From: Clostridia bacterium
Lineage (GTDB): Bacteria > Bacillota_A > Clostridia > Christensenellales > Aristaeellaceae
Direction: 5' to 3'
DNA length: 64,000 nt
Assembly: GCA_017517815.1 (NCBI GenBank)
Contig: JAFWYA010000073.1
Coordinates: 1 to 64,000 of the forward strand
Below, one piece after another: positions 1 through 9,160 of the stretch; the first letter of the stretch is position 1; every line of letters starts with the position of its first letter. The notes beneath the pieces are model-generated. The model did not search any database and was not told where the DNA came from. It saw nothing but the letters and a program-made list of their open reading frames with translations. The position numbers and the translations under genes were made by a program.

Positions 1-2
1 CA

Positions 3-3000
3 TTGGAGGAAATGACCGCAGCCCTGCGCCGCGTATATCACGGTGGCTCTGGCATTGCCACGGAGCATGGGCGCGTCACCGCCTGGTACGCCGAGGATGG
101 TATGCACTTTGCTGTCGGCGGAACTGCGCGATACACCCGTACCGCACAGGTGCTTTCCTGGACGGACGCCGCCAAGCGCATCGGAGAGTTGCTGGAAGAA
201 GGCCGCTTCGCCACCAACATCGAAGTTGCTGCAGCTCTGGGGCATGAGCGTCGCCGCATGGCAGAGGGTATGGTCAATCTGTATTGGGATACGGATGCCG
301 CCGCCCGCGAACAAGGCTATATGGCCACCCTCGCCGGGATGTGCGGCACAACCCACCCGGCTTGCGTGGAAGCCGCCACCAAAGCACTGGCAGACCCTGA
401 ATTGCTGCCCGCCATGCTGGCTGAATACAAGGAGTTCCGATCCGCCTGCAAAGAAACGCCCGGTCTGATGCGATTCCGTTACCGTTTCATCGACGAGCTG
501 GATGCGTTGGTGGATGAGTACACCATGCCTCGTCGGGATTTCGACTCCACCATGCCCGAAGTGCCGAAGGTCGATCCGTTCATCACCAACGATGAAATTG
601 CCGAGGCCATGTCTCACGGCAGCAGTTTCGCATCCAGCAAGGCGCGGATCTACGACTACTTCACTCAACCCCATACGCCCAAGGAATACGCTGATTTTCT
701 GAAAAAGGAATACGGCATTGGCGGACGCTCGCCCGCCTTGTCCAGCGCCACGCACAGCAGTGAAGATCATGATGGCAAGGGCTTGCATTACAAGAAACGC
801 GGATGCCCGGAGATTCATCTGAGCTGGCCTCAGGTGGTGAAGCAGATTCAGGAACTGATTCGGCTGGATCGCTACCTGACGCCAGCGGAAAAGGCAGAGC
901 TGGAAGCCATCCGAGAAATGCACGACGAGCCGGTTGTGGTGCCGGATGAACGGATTTTGGAAGCTACCGATCTGGGTATTTCCGAACCCGTTATTGCTGC
1001 AGGAGCAGTACAAACACAGGCCGATCAGACCCGTTATCAGCTGATGGAGATTGCCAATCAGGAAGCGCTTTTCTCTAACGGACGCTTTGATCGTGACTCG
1101 CTGCCTGAAGGACTTTTCTGTTACGACATCCGCGATGACAGTTATGGAAACGCTGCTCGTCTGGAACCGTCAGTCGTTGTGAATCACTTTGGCTCTATCG
1201 TTACCCGCCAACCTATCGAGTTCCCGGCAGAAGGTTACATCGACCTGATTGAAAACGATGACTGGACCTTTGAAGGTTATGAAATGACCCTGGCTGAGTT
1301 CATGCAGAGGGAGACACCCACTCAGGAATTGACAGAAGATACGCCTGTTTCGGCTGCTGAGGTTGCCGCTGTCAGCGAAAACTACCGCCTGTTGGATCGC
1401 CTCCGTGCTGATTGTGAGTATTTCCTGGACGCTGGTGAGCGCAATGCCCGCCACCTATGGGCAGGCGGCGTCCATGAACAGATTGCCAAAATGCGCGAGC
1501 TTTACAATACGCTGCCGGAAAAGCCAGAGTGGCTGACCGAAGAAGCGATTGACAGCTATGCAGAGCGTATGGCCCCTCCGTACCTGGTTATTGCCTATCA
1601 TCACTTTGAAAATGGCTTTGATGCAAAGCTGGACTATCAGACGCTGGCAGAAGCAGAACGAGCCGCGCAGGGCTATGTGGACGGCACCATGGAAGCGGAT
1701 GGGTTCCAGTATGATGGTGCTGCCGTATACGATCAGCAGTCAAAGCAGTACCTTCGTGTATATGGCGATTTCCCGGATGAAAAGGCGCAGGCGCAGATTG
1801 CTGCAAAAGAACCGCAGCAGGTCATCACCGAAACCCCATACAGAGCTGGCGACGTCCTCTATCTGGATGACCAGCCTTTTGTTGTGGAAAGCGTGGGTAT
1901 CTTCGATGTGCATATGCGCGATCCCAATGCGGTCTATCCCATCATGCGGGCAGAAAGTAAGGAACGGCTTGCGCAGCTGCTGGCATTGGACGAGCGTAAT
2001 GCTGCTTATTTGCCCAATGAAAGTATCGTTGCTGAACCTGTCCATGTTCCTCAGATCATCCCTGAAAACTACCGGATCACAGATGACCATCTGGGAGAAG
2101 GTGGCCCGAAGGAGAAATTCAAGCGGAACGTTGAAGCCATCCGTGTACTGAAAACGCTGGAAGCCGATAGCCGCCCCGCGTCGCCGGCTGAACAGGAAAT
2201 TCTGGCGCAGTACGTTGGCTGGGGAGGTCTGGCAGACGCCTTCGACGAGCATAAGTCTGCATGGGCTTCGGAGTATGCTCAGCTCCGCAACCTGTTGACG
2301 CCGGAAGAATACAACGCAGCCATGGGCAGCGTCCTTAACGCCCATTACACCAGCCCCACCGTCATCCGTGCCATCTACGATGCCGTGGAGCGCATGGGCT
2401 TTACCAGCGGCAATGTGCTGGAACCCGCCATGGGCGTGGGCAACTTCTTCGGCATGATGCCTGATTCAATGCGTGACAGCCGCCTGTACGGTGTGGAGTT
2501 GGACAGCGTCTCTGGCCGGATCGCCAAGCAGCTGTACCCGAAGGCAGACATCACAGTGGCTGGCTTTGAAACCACGGATCGCCGTGACTTCTTTGATCTG
2601 GCTATAGGCAACGTTCCTTTCGGTAACTACAAAGTAGATGACCGGGCTTACAACAAGCTCGGTTTTTCTATTCACAACTATTTCTTTGCCAAGGCGCTCG
2701 ATCAGGTGCGTCCGGGCGGTGTGGTTGCCTTTGTGACCTCCCGCTATACCATGGATCAGCAGTCGCCGGAGGTACGCAAGTATCTGGCTGAACGCGCTGA
2801 ACTGCTGGGAGCGATCCGTCTGCCCAACGACGCTTTCCGTGCCAATGCCGGAACAGATGTTGTCGCCGACATCATCTTCCTGCAGAAGCGCGAACGCCCC
2901 ATGACCATTGAGCCGGACTGGGTACACCTTGGAGAAAACGCTGACGGCTTTGCCATCAATCAGTATTTCATCGACCATCCCGAAATGGTGCTGGGTGAAC

Positions 3001-6000
3001 AGACTTCTGAAAGCACTCAGTATGGTCCGGGGTATACCGTCAGTCCTACGGCGGGTAAAACCCTTGCCGATGAACTCCGCAACGCCGTTCAGCGCATCAG
3101 CGGAACCTATGTGCCAGCGGCCTTGCCGGAGTTGGCAGAGGGCGAAGAAATCCGTGAAGCCATTCCCGCAGACCCCAGTGTGAAAAACTACTCATATACC
3201 ATCGTGGACGGTCAGGTGTACTTCCGCGAGAACTCCATCATGGTGCGGCCCGACCTTAATCAGACCGCCCAGGAGCGCGTCAAGGGCCTTGTAGGGCTGC
3301 GCGATTGTGTGCATGAACTGATTGCCGCACAACTGGACGAAGCCGGTGACAGCGCCATTCAGGGCCTGCAGGCAGAACTCAATCAGCGTTACGACGCCTT
3401 CACCGCGCAGTATGGCCTCATCAATTCCCGTGGCAATGCACTGGCCTTCTCGGATGATTCTTCCTACTACCTCCTGTGTTCGTTGGAAGTGCTGGACGAT
3501 CAGCAGCAGCTCAAGCGTAAGGCGGATATGTTTACCAAGCGCACCATCAAGCAGCAGCGTACCATCGACCATGTGGACACCGCCGTGGAAGCGCTGGCTG
3601 TGTCTATTGCCGAGCGTGTCAGCGTGGATATGCCCTACATGGCGCAGCTGACCGGAAAATCTGAAGAAGATCTCGCGCAGGAATTGACCGGAGTGATCTT
3701 CCCGCTGCCGGAATCGGCACAGACTGACCAGCCTCTTCGGTATGTGACAGCAGATGAATACCTCTCCGGCAACGTGCGCCAGAAGCTGAGAGACGCCAAG
3801 GCAGCTGCGCAGAACAATGCCCGTTTTGCTCCCAACGTTACTGCCCTTGAAGCCGTCCAGCCGCAAGACCTGGATGCATCTGAGATCGACATCCGTCTGG
3901 GCGCAACGTGGATTGACAAACGTATCTATGAGCAATTCATGCACGAAACCTTCCGCACACCGTTCTACCAGCAGCGCATGTTCCAGGTCAACTACGCACC
4001 CCACACGGCTGAGTGGTTCATTTCCTCCAAAACGAGGGTGTCTACCAACGACGTGGCAGCGTACTCCACCTACGGCACGACCTTTGCCAATGCCTATAAG
4101 ATTCTGGAGGACAGCCTGAACCTGCGGGACACCCGCATCTATGATGTGATCCGAGACGCAGATGGCAACGAACGAAGGGTGCTGAATCAGCGTGAAACAA
4201 CCCTGGCCCAGCAGAAACAGCAGGCCATCAAGGATGCTTTCCGAGACTGGATCTGGCGTGATCCTGATCGCCGTCATCATCTGGTACAGGAGTACAACGA
4301 GCGCTTCAACTCCATTCGACTGCGCGAATACGACGGCTCCCACATCGCTTTTGCTGGCATGAACCCGGAAATCACCCTCCGGGAACACCAGAGAAACGCG
4401 GTTGCCCACATCCTCTACGGCGGCAATACGCTGCTGGCACACGAAGTGGGCGCAGGCAAGACCTTCGAGATGATCGCCGCCGTCATGGAGAGCAAGCGTC
4501 TGGGCTTGTGCCAGAAAGCCATGTTCGTGGTTCCCAACCATCTGACTGAGCAATGGGCGTCTGAGTTCCTTCGGCTCTATCCATCCGCCAACATTCTTGT
4601 GACCACGAAAAAGGATTTTGAGCGCAAGAACCGTCAAAAGTTCTGTTCCCGCATTGCCACCGGAGATTACGATGCCGTCATCATCGGACACAGCCAGTTT
4701 GAGCGCATCCCCGTTTCTGCCGAGCGTCAGCAGCGATTCATCGAGGACCAGATCGACGAGATCACCTCCGGCATTGAGGAACTGTCCCGCACTCGCGGCG
4801 ACCAGTTTTCCATCAAGCAGCTTGTTCGTACACGGAAGCAGCTGGAACTGAAGCTCAAAAAGCTGCAGGCGGAAGATCGTAAAGATGATGTTGTCACCTT
4901 TGAGCAGTTAGGCGTGGATCGCCTGTATGTGGACGAGGCGCATGGGTACAAAAACCTGTTCTTAACAACAAAAATGCGCAACGTGGCGGGCCTTTCCACC
5001 AGCGAAGCGCAGAAGTCCAGCGATATGTTCATGAAGTGCCGCTACATGGATGAACTCACCGAGGGACGCGGCGTGGTATTCGCCACCGGCACACCCGTTT
5101 CCAACAGCATGACCGAGCTCTACACCATGCAGCGATATCTGCAGTACGGCTTGCTGAAACGCAGCGACATGACCCACTTCGACTGCTGGGCGTCCAACTT
5201 CGGTGAAACGGTGACAGCCATCGAGCTGGCTCCCGAAGGAACCGGCTACCGCGCCCGCACACGCTTTGCGAAGTTTTTCAACCTCCCGGAACTGATGACC
5301 ATGTTCAAAGAGGTCGCGGACATCAAAACGGCGGATCAGCTGCATTTGCCCACGCCTAAAGCCCACTATGAAACGGTGGTGGTAAAGCCCTCCGAATACC
5401 AGCAGCAGATGGTGGAAGCCCTGTCCGAACGCGCTGGTGAAGTACATGCCGGTAATGTAGACCCTTCCGAGGACAACATGCTCAAGATCACCAGCGACGG
5501 CAGAAAGCTGGGGCTGGATCAGCGGCTGATCAATCCCATGCTGCCCGATGACCCCGGAAGCAAAGTCAACGCCTGCGTGGGCAATGTGTTCCGCATCTGG
5601 AGCGAGGGGCAGGACAAACGCCTGACCCAGCTGGTGTTCTGCGATATGTCCACCCCGAAGGCGTCTGCTGGTGCAGAAAGCCCGGAGTTCAGCGTGTACG
5701 ATGACATCCGCGCTAAGCTCATCCGCATGGGCGTTCCTACAGAGGAAATCGCCTTCATTCATGACGCCAACACCGAAGCCAGAAAGAAGGAGCTGTTTGG
5801 CAAGGTGCGCTCCGGTCAGGTGCGTGTCCTCATGGGCAGCACCGCCAAAATGGGCGCTGGCACCAATGTGCAGGATTTGCTGGTGGCATCTCACGATCTG
5901 GATTGTCCCTGGCGTCCCGGCGATCTGGAACAGCGTGCTGGCCGTATTGTGCGTCAGGGCAATCAGAATGAGGAAGTGACCATCTACCGGTATGTCACCG

Positions 6001-6899
6001 AATCGACCTTCGACGCCTACTTGTGGCAGACGGTGGAGAACAAGCAGAAGTTCATCTCCCAGATCATGACCAGCAAAAGCCCTGTCCGCTCCTGCGAGGA
6101 TGTGGACGAAACGGCTCTGTCCTATGCGGAGATCAAGGCTCTGTGTGCCGGCGACCCGCGAATCAAAGAGAAGATGGACCTGGATGTGGATGTTGCCCGC
6201 CTGCGCCTGATGAAAGCTGACCACCAGAGCAAGCAATTCCGGCTGGAAGATCAGGTGCTGAAGAACTTCCCGCGTCAGATGGAGCAGTACAGGGGCTATA
6301 TCGCCGGTTTCCAGCAAGACCTCGCTACGGTGGCTGCGCATCCGCTGCCCCCAGAGGCTTTCGTGGGCATGGAGATCAAAGGCAGGCACTACGCCGACAA
6401 GGAAGCTGCCGGTGAAGCGATCATTGCAGCCTGCAAGGATGCTGTCAAAACAAACAGCGACGCTGAAATCGGCCATTACCGTGGACTGAGCGTGACGGTT
6501 TCCTACAATCCTTTTGATAACCAGTTTGAAATGACGCTGCGGGGAGCCATGTCCCACCGGCTGGTGCTTGGCAGCGACGCCAAGGGCAATCTGATTCGTA
6601 TGGAGAACGCTCTGGCCAATATTCCCGCCCGCATGGGGGATGCCCAGACACAGCTGGACACCCTGCATCAGCAGATGGCAGCGGCAAAAGAGGAAATGGG
6701 CAAGCATTTCCCGCAGGAAGAAGAACTGCAGGAAAAAAGCGCCCGTCTGACCACGCTGAACGCGCTGCTGAATATCGACAAGTCCCATTCTGCACCGGAG
6801 CAGGATGACGAAAAGCGCTCTATTCATGACCAGCTGAAAGCGCCTGGAAAACCGGGAATTTCTTCTCGTCAAGGCTCCCGAAAGGAGGCTGAAAGATGA
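3..6899 (+). CDS. Large polyvalent ICE protein: N6-adenine methylase fold plus SNF2/DEAH helicase (5' end probably outside)
   Basis: This is a giant protein, at least about 2298 residues. The reading frame is open to the window edge and no well-placed ribosome site precedes the first ATG at 12, so it is probably partial. Residues about 770-960 look like a DNA adenine methyltransferase, with AdoMet motif LEPAMGVGNFFG near 806 and NVPFG near 870 in place of the usual NPPY. Residues about 1455-2020 are a SNF2-type helicase: Walker A GAGKT at 1483-1487, DEAH at 1644-1647, ATGTP, and a QRAGRIVRQG motif VI near 1977. A charged coiled-coil-like tail follows. Such proteins are common in clostridial conjugative elements, where they are thought to protect or process transferred DNA (family knowledge). 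Its stop overlaps the next start in ATGA, so the two are translationally coupled. Confidence 0.85.
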   Translation: MEEMTAALRRVYHGGSGIATEHGRVTAWYAEDGMHFAVGGTARYTRTAQVLSWTDAAKRIGELLEEGRFATNIEVAAALGHERRRMAEGMVNLYWDTDAAAREQGYMATLAGMCGTTHPACVEAATKALADPELLPAMLAEYKEFRSACKETPGLMRFRYRFIDELDALVDEYTMPRRDFDSTMPEVPKVDPFITNDEIAEAMSHGSSFASSKARIYDYFTQPHTPKEYADFLKKEYGIGGRSPALSSATHSSEDHDGKGLHYKKRGCPEIHLSWPQVVKQIQELIRLDRYLTPAEKAELEAIREMHDEPVVVPDERILEATDLGISEPVIAAGAVQTQADQTRYQLMEIANQEALFSNGRFDRDSLPEGLFCYDIRDDSYGNAARLEPSVVVNHFGSIVTRQPIEFPAEGYIDLIENDDWTFEGYEMTLAEFMQRETPTQELTEDTPVSAAEVAAVSENYRLLDRLRADCEYFLDAGERNARHLWAGGVHEQIAKMRELYNTLPEKPEWLTEEAIDSYAERMAPPYLVIAYHHFENGFDAKLDYQTLAEAERAAQGYVDGTMEADGFQYDGAAVYDQQSKQYLRVYGDFPDEKAQAQIAAKEPQQVITETPYRAGDVLYLDDQPFVVESVGIFDVHMRDPNAVYPIMRAESKERLAQLLALDERNAAYLPNESIVAEPVHVPQIIPENYRITDDHLGEGGPKEKFKRNVEAIRVLKTLEADSRPASPAEQEILAQYVGWGGLADAFDEHKSAWASEYAQLRNLLTPEEYNAAMGSVLNAHYTSPTVIRAIYDAVERMGFTSGNVLEPAMGVGNFFGMMPDSMRDSRLYGVELDSVSGRIAKQLYPKADITVAGFETTDRRDFFDLAIGNVPFGNYKVDDRAYNKLGFSIHNYFFAKALDQVRPGGVVAFVTSRYTMDQQSPEVRKYLAERAELLGAIRLPNDAFRANAGTDVVADIIFLQKRERPMTIEPDWVHLGENADGFAINQYFIDHPEMVLGEQTSESTQYGPGYTVSPTAGKTLADELRNAVQRISGTYVPAALPELAEGEEIREAIPADPSVKNYSYTIVDGQVYFRENSIMVRPDLNQTAQERVKGLVGLRDCVHELIAAQLDEAGDSAIQGLQAELNQRYDAFTAQYGLINSRGNALAFSDDSSYYLLCSLEVLDDQQQLKRKADMFTKRTIKQQRTIDHVDTAVEALAVSIAERVSVDMPYMAQLTGKSEEDLAQELTGVIFPLPESAQTDQPLRYVTADEYLSGNVRQKLRDAKAAAQNNARFAPNVTALEAVQPQDLDASEIDIRLGATWIDKRIYEQFMHETFRTPFYQQRMFQVNYAPHTAEWFISSKTRVSTNDVAAYSTYGTTFANAYKILEDSLNLRDTRIYDVIRDADGNERRVLNQRETTLAQQKQQAIKDAFRDWIWRDPDRRHHLVQEYNERFNSIRLREYDGSHIAFAGMNPEITLREHQRNAVAHILYGGNTLLAHEVGAGKTFEMIAAVMESKRLGLCQKAMFVVPNHLTEQWASEFLRLYPSANILVTTKKDFERKNRQKFCSRIATGDYDAVIIGHSQFERIPVSAERQQRFIEDQIDEITSGIEELSRTRGDQFSIKQLVRTRKQLELKLKKLQAEDRKDDVVTFEQLGVDRLYVDEAHGYKNLFLTTKMRNVAGLSTSEAQKSSDMFMKCRYMDELTEGRGVVFATGTPVSNSMTELYTMQRYLQYGLLKRSDMTHFDCWASNFGETVTAIELAPEGTGYRARTRFAKFFNLPELMTMFKEVADIKTADQLHLPTPKAHYETVVVKPSEYQQQMVEALSERAGEVHAGNVDPSEDNMLKITSDGRKLGLDQRLINPMLPDDPGSKVNACVGNVFRIWSEGQDKRLTQLVFCDMSTPKASAGAESPEFSVYDDIRAKLIRMGVPTEEIAFIHDANTEARKKELFGKVRSGQVRVLMGSTAKMGAGTNVQDLLVASHDLDCPWRPGDLEQRAGRIVRQGNQNEEVTIYRYVTESTFDAYLWQTVENKQKFISQIMTSKSPVRSCEDVDETALSYAEIKALCAGDPRIKEKMDLDVDVARLRLMKADHQSKQFRLEDQVLKNFPRQMEQYRGYIAGFQQDLATVAAHPLPPEAFVGMEIKGRHYADKEAAGEAIIAACKDAVKTNSDAEIGHYRGLSVTVSYNPFDNQFEMTLRGAMSHRLVLGSDAKGNLIRMENALANIPARMGDAQTQLDTLHQQMAAAKEEMGKHFPQEEELQEKSARLTTLNALLNIDKSHSAPEQDDEKRSIHDQLKAPGKPGISSRQGSRKEAER

Positions 6900-7240
6900 G
6901 CGCAGTTAACCGTGTCCGTAAGGTGCAGCTGAACTTCCGTGTCACGGAACGGGAAAAGCAGCTGATTGAGGAGCGGATGCAGGAGATAGGCACCACCAAC
7001 CGGGAAGCCTATCTGCGGAAGATCGCTATTGACGGGATGCTTGTAAAACTGGAAGTGCCGGAGCTGAAAGAAATCGTCTCATTGATGCGCCGTACCAGCA
7101 ACAATGTCAACCAGATTGCCTGCCGCCTGAACGAAAACGGGCGTATCTATGAGGTGGACATTACCGATGTCCAGAATCAGCAAGAGCAGCTATGGGATAT
7201 GCTGAACAGTCTGATCACCAAGATCAGCGGGATCGGCTGA
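6896..7240 (+). CDS. MobC-like relaxosome accessory protein
   Basis: This 114-residue protein starts with an ATG that overlaps the stop of the giant methylase-helicase, and has an AAAGGAGG ribosome site just upstream. The N-terminus (residues 8-30, KVQLNFRVTEREKQLIEERM) fits the ribbon-helix-helix start of MobC/MbeC accessory proteins. The middle (residues 60-85) has the MobC-type RRTSNNVNQIACRLNENG segment. Such proteins bind oriT and help the relaxase to nick (family knowledge). The relaxase follows at 7680 after one small membrane protein gene, which supports a relaxosome role. Confidence 0.85.
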   Translation: MSAVNRVRKVQLNFRVTEREKQLIEERMQEIGTTNREAYLRKIAIDGMLVKLEVPELKEIVSLMRRTSNNVNQIACRLNENGRIYEVDITDVQNQQEQLWDMLNSLITKISGIG

Positions 7241-7318
7241 TCCGTATCCTTGCGATTTAGTGCTGGATGCAGTATGACATAAGTAGCGGATTTGCTTCCG
7301 CAAGAAAGGTTGAACCAT

Positions 7319-7618
7319 ATGAAAGCTATCCGATTGATTGGCAGAATTCTTCTGGCACCGGCTGTACTTCTGCTGACTGTTATCATCTTTTTACTGGCGC
7401 TGCTCCTGGCACTCTCCACCCGCGTCCTTGCGATCATTTCGTCCCTGGGCGTCACGCTGTCGCTGTTGTTATTCGCCACCGGCGATTACAAAAACGGCGG
7501 TATCTTCCTGCTGTTGGCATGGCTGATCAGTCCGATTGGACTCCCGCTGATTGCTGAATGGCTATGGAGAGGGCTGGACACGCTTCGCGGTATGCTGTGG
7601 TGCTTCGTATTCTGTTAA
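7319..7618 (+). CDS. CD1845-like small membrane protein of conjugative elements
   Basis: This is a 99-residue, strongly hydrophobic protein. I chose the ATG at 7319 because AGAAAGG lies just upstream; an upstream extension has no ribosome site. Residues about 5-35 and 38-75 form two or three membrane segments, and the motif LLISPIGLPLIAEWL-like near residues 65-80 matches the short CD1845-type proteins found between MobC and relaxase genes in Clostridioides transposons (from memory of the family). Function is unknown; a role at the mating channel is only inference from position. A strong hairpin terminator follows before the relaxase. Confidence 0.7.
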   Translation: MKAIRLIGRILLAPAVLLLTVIIFLLALLLALSTRVLAIISSLGVTLSLLLFATGDYKNGGIFLLLAWLISPIGLPLIAEWLWRGLDTLRGMLWCFVFC

Positions 7619-7625
7619 TACCAAC

Positions 7626-7662
7626 GGCGGTCTGCTGTAACAGGCAGACCGCCTATCTTTTT
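7626..7662 (+). terminator. Hairpin terminator or attenuator before the relaxase gene
   Basis: A perfect 10-bp stem (7626-7635 with 7644-7653, GGCGGTCTGC arm) is followed by a T-rich tail. It sits between the small membrane gene and the relaxase gene and would limit read-through into the relaxase. Confidence 0.75.
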
Positions 7663-7679
7663 GTGAAAGGAGGAAGCGT

Positions 7680-9095
7680 ATGGCCACCACTCGTTTGATA
7701 CCCCTTCATGCGGGCAAAGGCCGCACTGAAGGAACTGCGATCCGAGACATTCTCGACTATTCCAAGAATCCTGACAAAACTGAAAAGGGAGCGCTGATTA
7801 CCAGCTATGCCTGTGATCACCGCACCGCAGACGCCGAGTTCCTGCTGGCAAAACGAGAATACCTTGAGCGCACCGGGCGTTATCGCGGCAAGGATGATGT
7901 GATCGCCTATCACATGCGCCAGTCCTTTATGCCGGGTGAAATCACCCCGGAAGAAGCCAACCGCATGGGGCAGGAACTGGCACGGCGGTTCACCCACGGC
8001 AATCATGCCTACATCGTTGCGACCCACACAGATAAGCAGCACATCCATAACCACATCATTTTTCATTCCGTTAATCTTGATTGTGATCGGAAATTCCGAA
8101 ACTTTTTCAACTCCACCCGTGCATTGCACAGGCTCAGCGATACGATCTGCATTGAGAATGGATATTCCATTGTCGCAGATCCAAAGAGGCATGGGCAAGC
8201 CTACAATAAGTGGCTTGGTGATCGTGCCAAGCTGCCTCAGCGTGAGGCAATCCGTATCCTGATTGATAATGCCATCGCGCAAAAACCAGCCGACCTTGAT
8301 GCACTGCTGGAACTGCTCAAGGCGGCTGGCTGTTGTATCAAACGTGGCAAGCAGATCAGCATACGCGGCCCTGGGCAGGCACGATTCAAACGGCTGGACA
8401 CCCTGGGGGAAGCCTACGATCTTCCCGCGCTGATTGCGATCCTCGCCGGAGAACGACAGCATCAGCCCAGGCAGCAGCCGCAAGCTCCTGCTGTTTCTGT
8501 TCCGAAAGTGAATCTGCTTGTTGACATTCAGGCACAGCTTCGTGCGGGTAAAGGCCCTGGATATGAACGCTGGGCGAAGCGATTCAACATCAAGCAAATT
8601 GCTCAGACGCTGAACTACCTGAGTGAAACGGGCTTGCTTGAATACAGCGAATTGAAAGAAAAAGCGGATCAGGCTGAAGCTCGCTGCAACGGTTTGTCTG
8701 CTGTTGTCAAATCAACGGAAGCGAAACTCGCAGAGAACGCCGTGCTGCAAACACACATCCTCAACTACATCAAAACACGCGAAGTATACGTTGCTTTTCG
8801 TCAGGCAGGTTACTCAAAAAAGTTCCTTGCTGAACACGAAAGCGAGATCGCTCTGCACAAGGCCGCAAAGAAAGCCTTTAGTGAGCTGGGATTGCAGAAG
8901 CTGCCCACGATCAAAACCTTACGGGCTGAGTATGCTGCTCTCCTTGCTGAAAAGAAGCAGATATATGCTGAATATCGTCAGGAGCGGGATGAAATGCGGC
9001 AGCTGTTGATGGCAAAAGCCAATGTGGAACTGCTCCTGGGGATTGATGATAAGCCGATGGAACAAGCGAGTCACAACGCCAGAGAACAGCGTTAA
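7680..9095 (+). CDS. MobP-type relaxase (mobilization nuclease)
   Basis: This 471-residue protein is the DNA-nicking transferase that starts conjugative transfer at oriT. The N-terminal 200 residues form the relaxase/mobilization nuclease domain. The metal-binding histidine triad is visible as H116-T-D118 and H121-I-H123-N-H125, and Tyr residues suitable for strand transfer lie near the N-terminus and at 43 and 78. Residues 300-450 are helical and charged, as in other relaxase tails. The start has an excellent GAAAGGAGG site. It follows MobC and the CD1845-like gene but is separated from them by a terminator hairpin, so expression may be attenuated. The length is near normal for this group in Clostridia. 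Confidence 0.93.
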   Translation: MATTRLIPLHAGKGRTEGTAIRDILDYSKNPDKTEKGALITSYACDHRTADAEFLLAKREYLERTGRYRGKDDVIAYHMRQSFMPGEITPEEANRMGQELARRFTHGNHAYIVATHTDKQHIHNHIIFHSVNLDCDRKFRNFFNSTRALHRLSDTICIENGYSIVADPKRHGQAYNKWLGDRAKLPQREAIRILIDNAIAQKPADLDALLELLKAAGCCIKRGKQISIRGPGQARFKRLDTLGEAYDLPALIAILAGERQHQPRQQPQAPAVSVPKVNLLVDIQAQLRAGKGPGYERWAKRFNIKQIAQTLNYLSETGLLEYSELKEKADQAEARCNGLSAVVKSTEAKLAENAVLQTHILNYIKTREVYVAFRQAGYSKKFLAEHESEIALHKAAKKAFSELGLQKLPTIKTLRAEYAALLAEKKQIYAEYRQERDEMRQLLMAKANVELLLGIDDKPMEQASHNAREQR

Positions 9096-9125
9096 GCCAC
9101 GTTTTTCATGGCATCATCCACAACA

Positions 9126-9160
9126 AAAGCTGGACAGCATTCCGCTGCCCAGCTTTATTT
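9126..9160. terminator. Bidirectional terminator between relaxase and ATPase genes
   Basis: An 8-bp inverted repeat AAAGCTGG (9126-9133) / CCAGCTTT (9149-9156), with T-rich flanks, lies between the convergent relaxase and ATPase genes. The ATPase stop codon touches the right arm. Confidence 0.65.

Noticed and set aside
4962..6872. Long minus-strand open frame of 636 codons
   Set aside because: It lies entirely antisense to the methylase-helicase, whose motifs are convincing; a codon-bias shadow.
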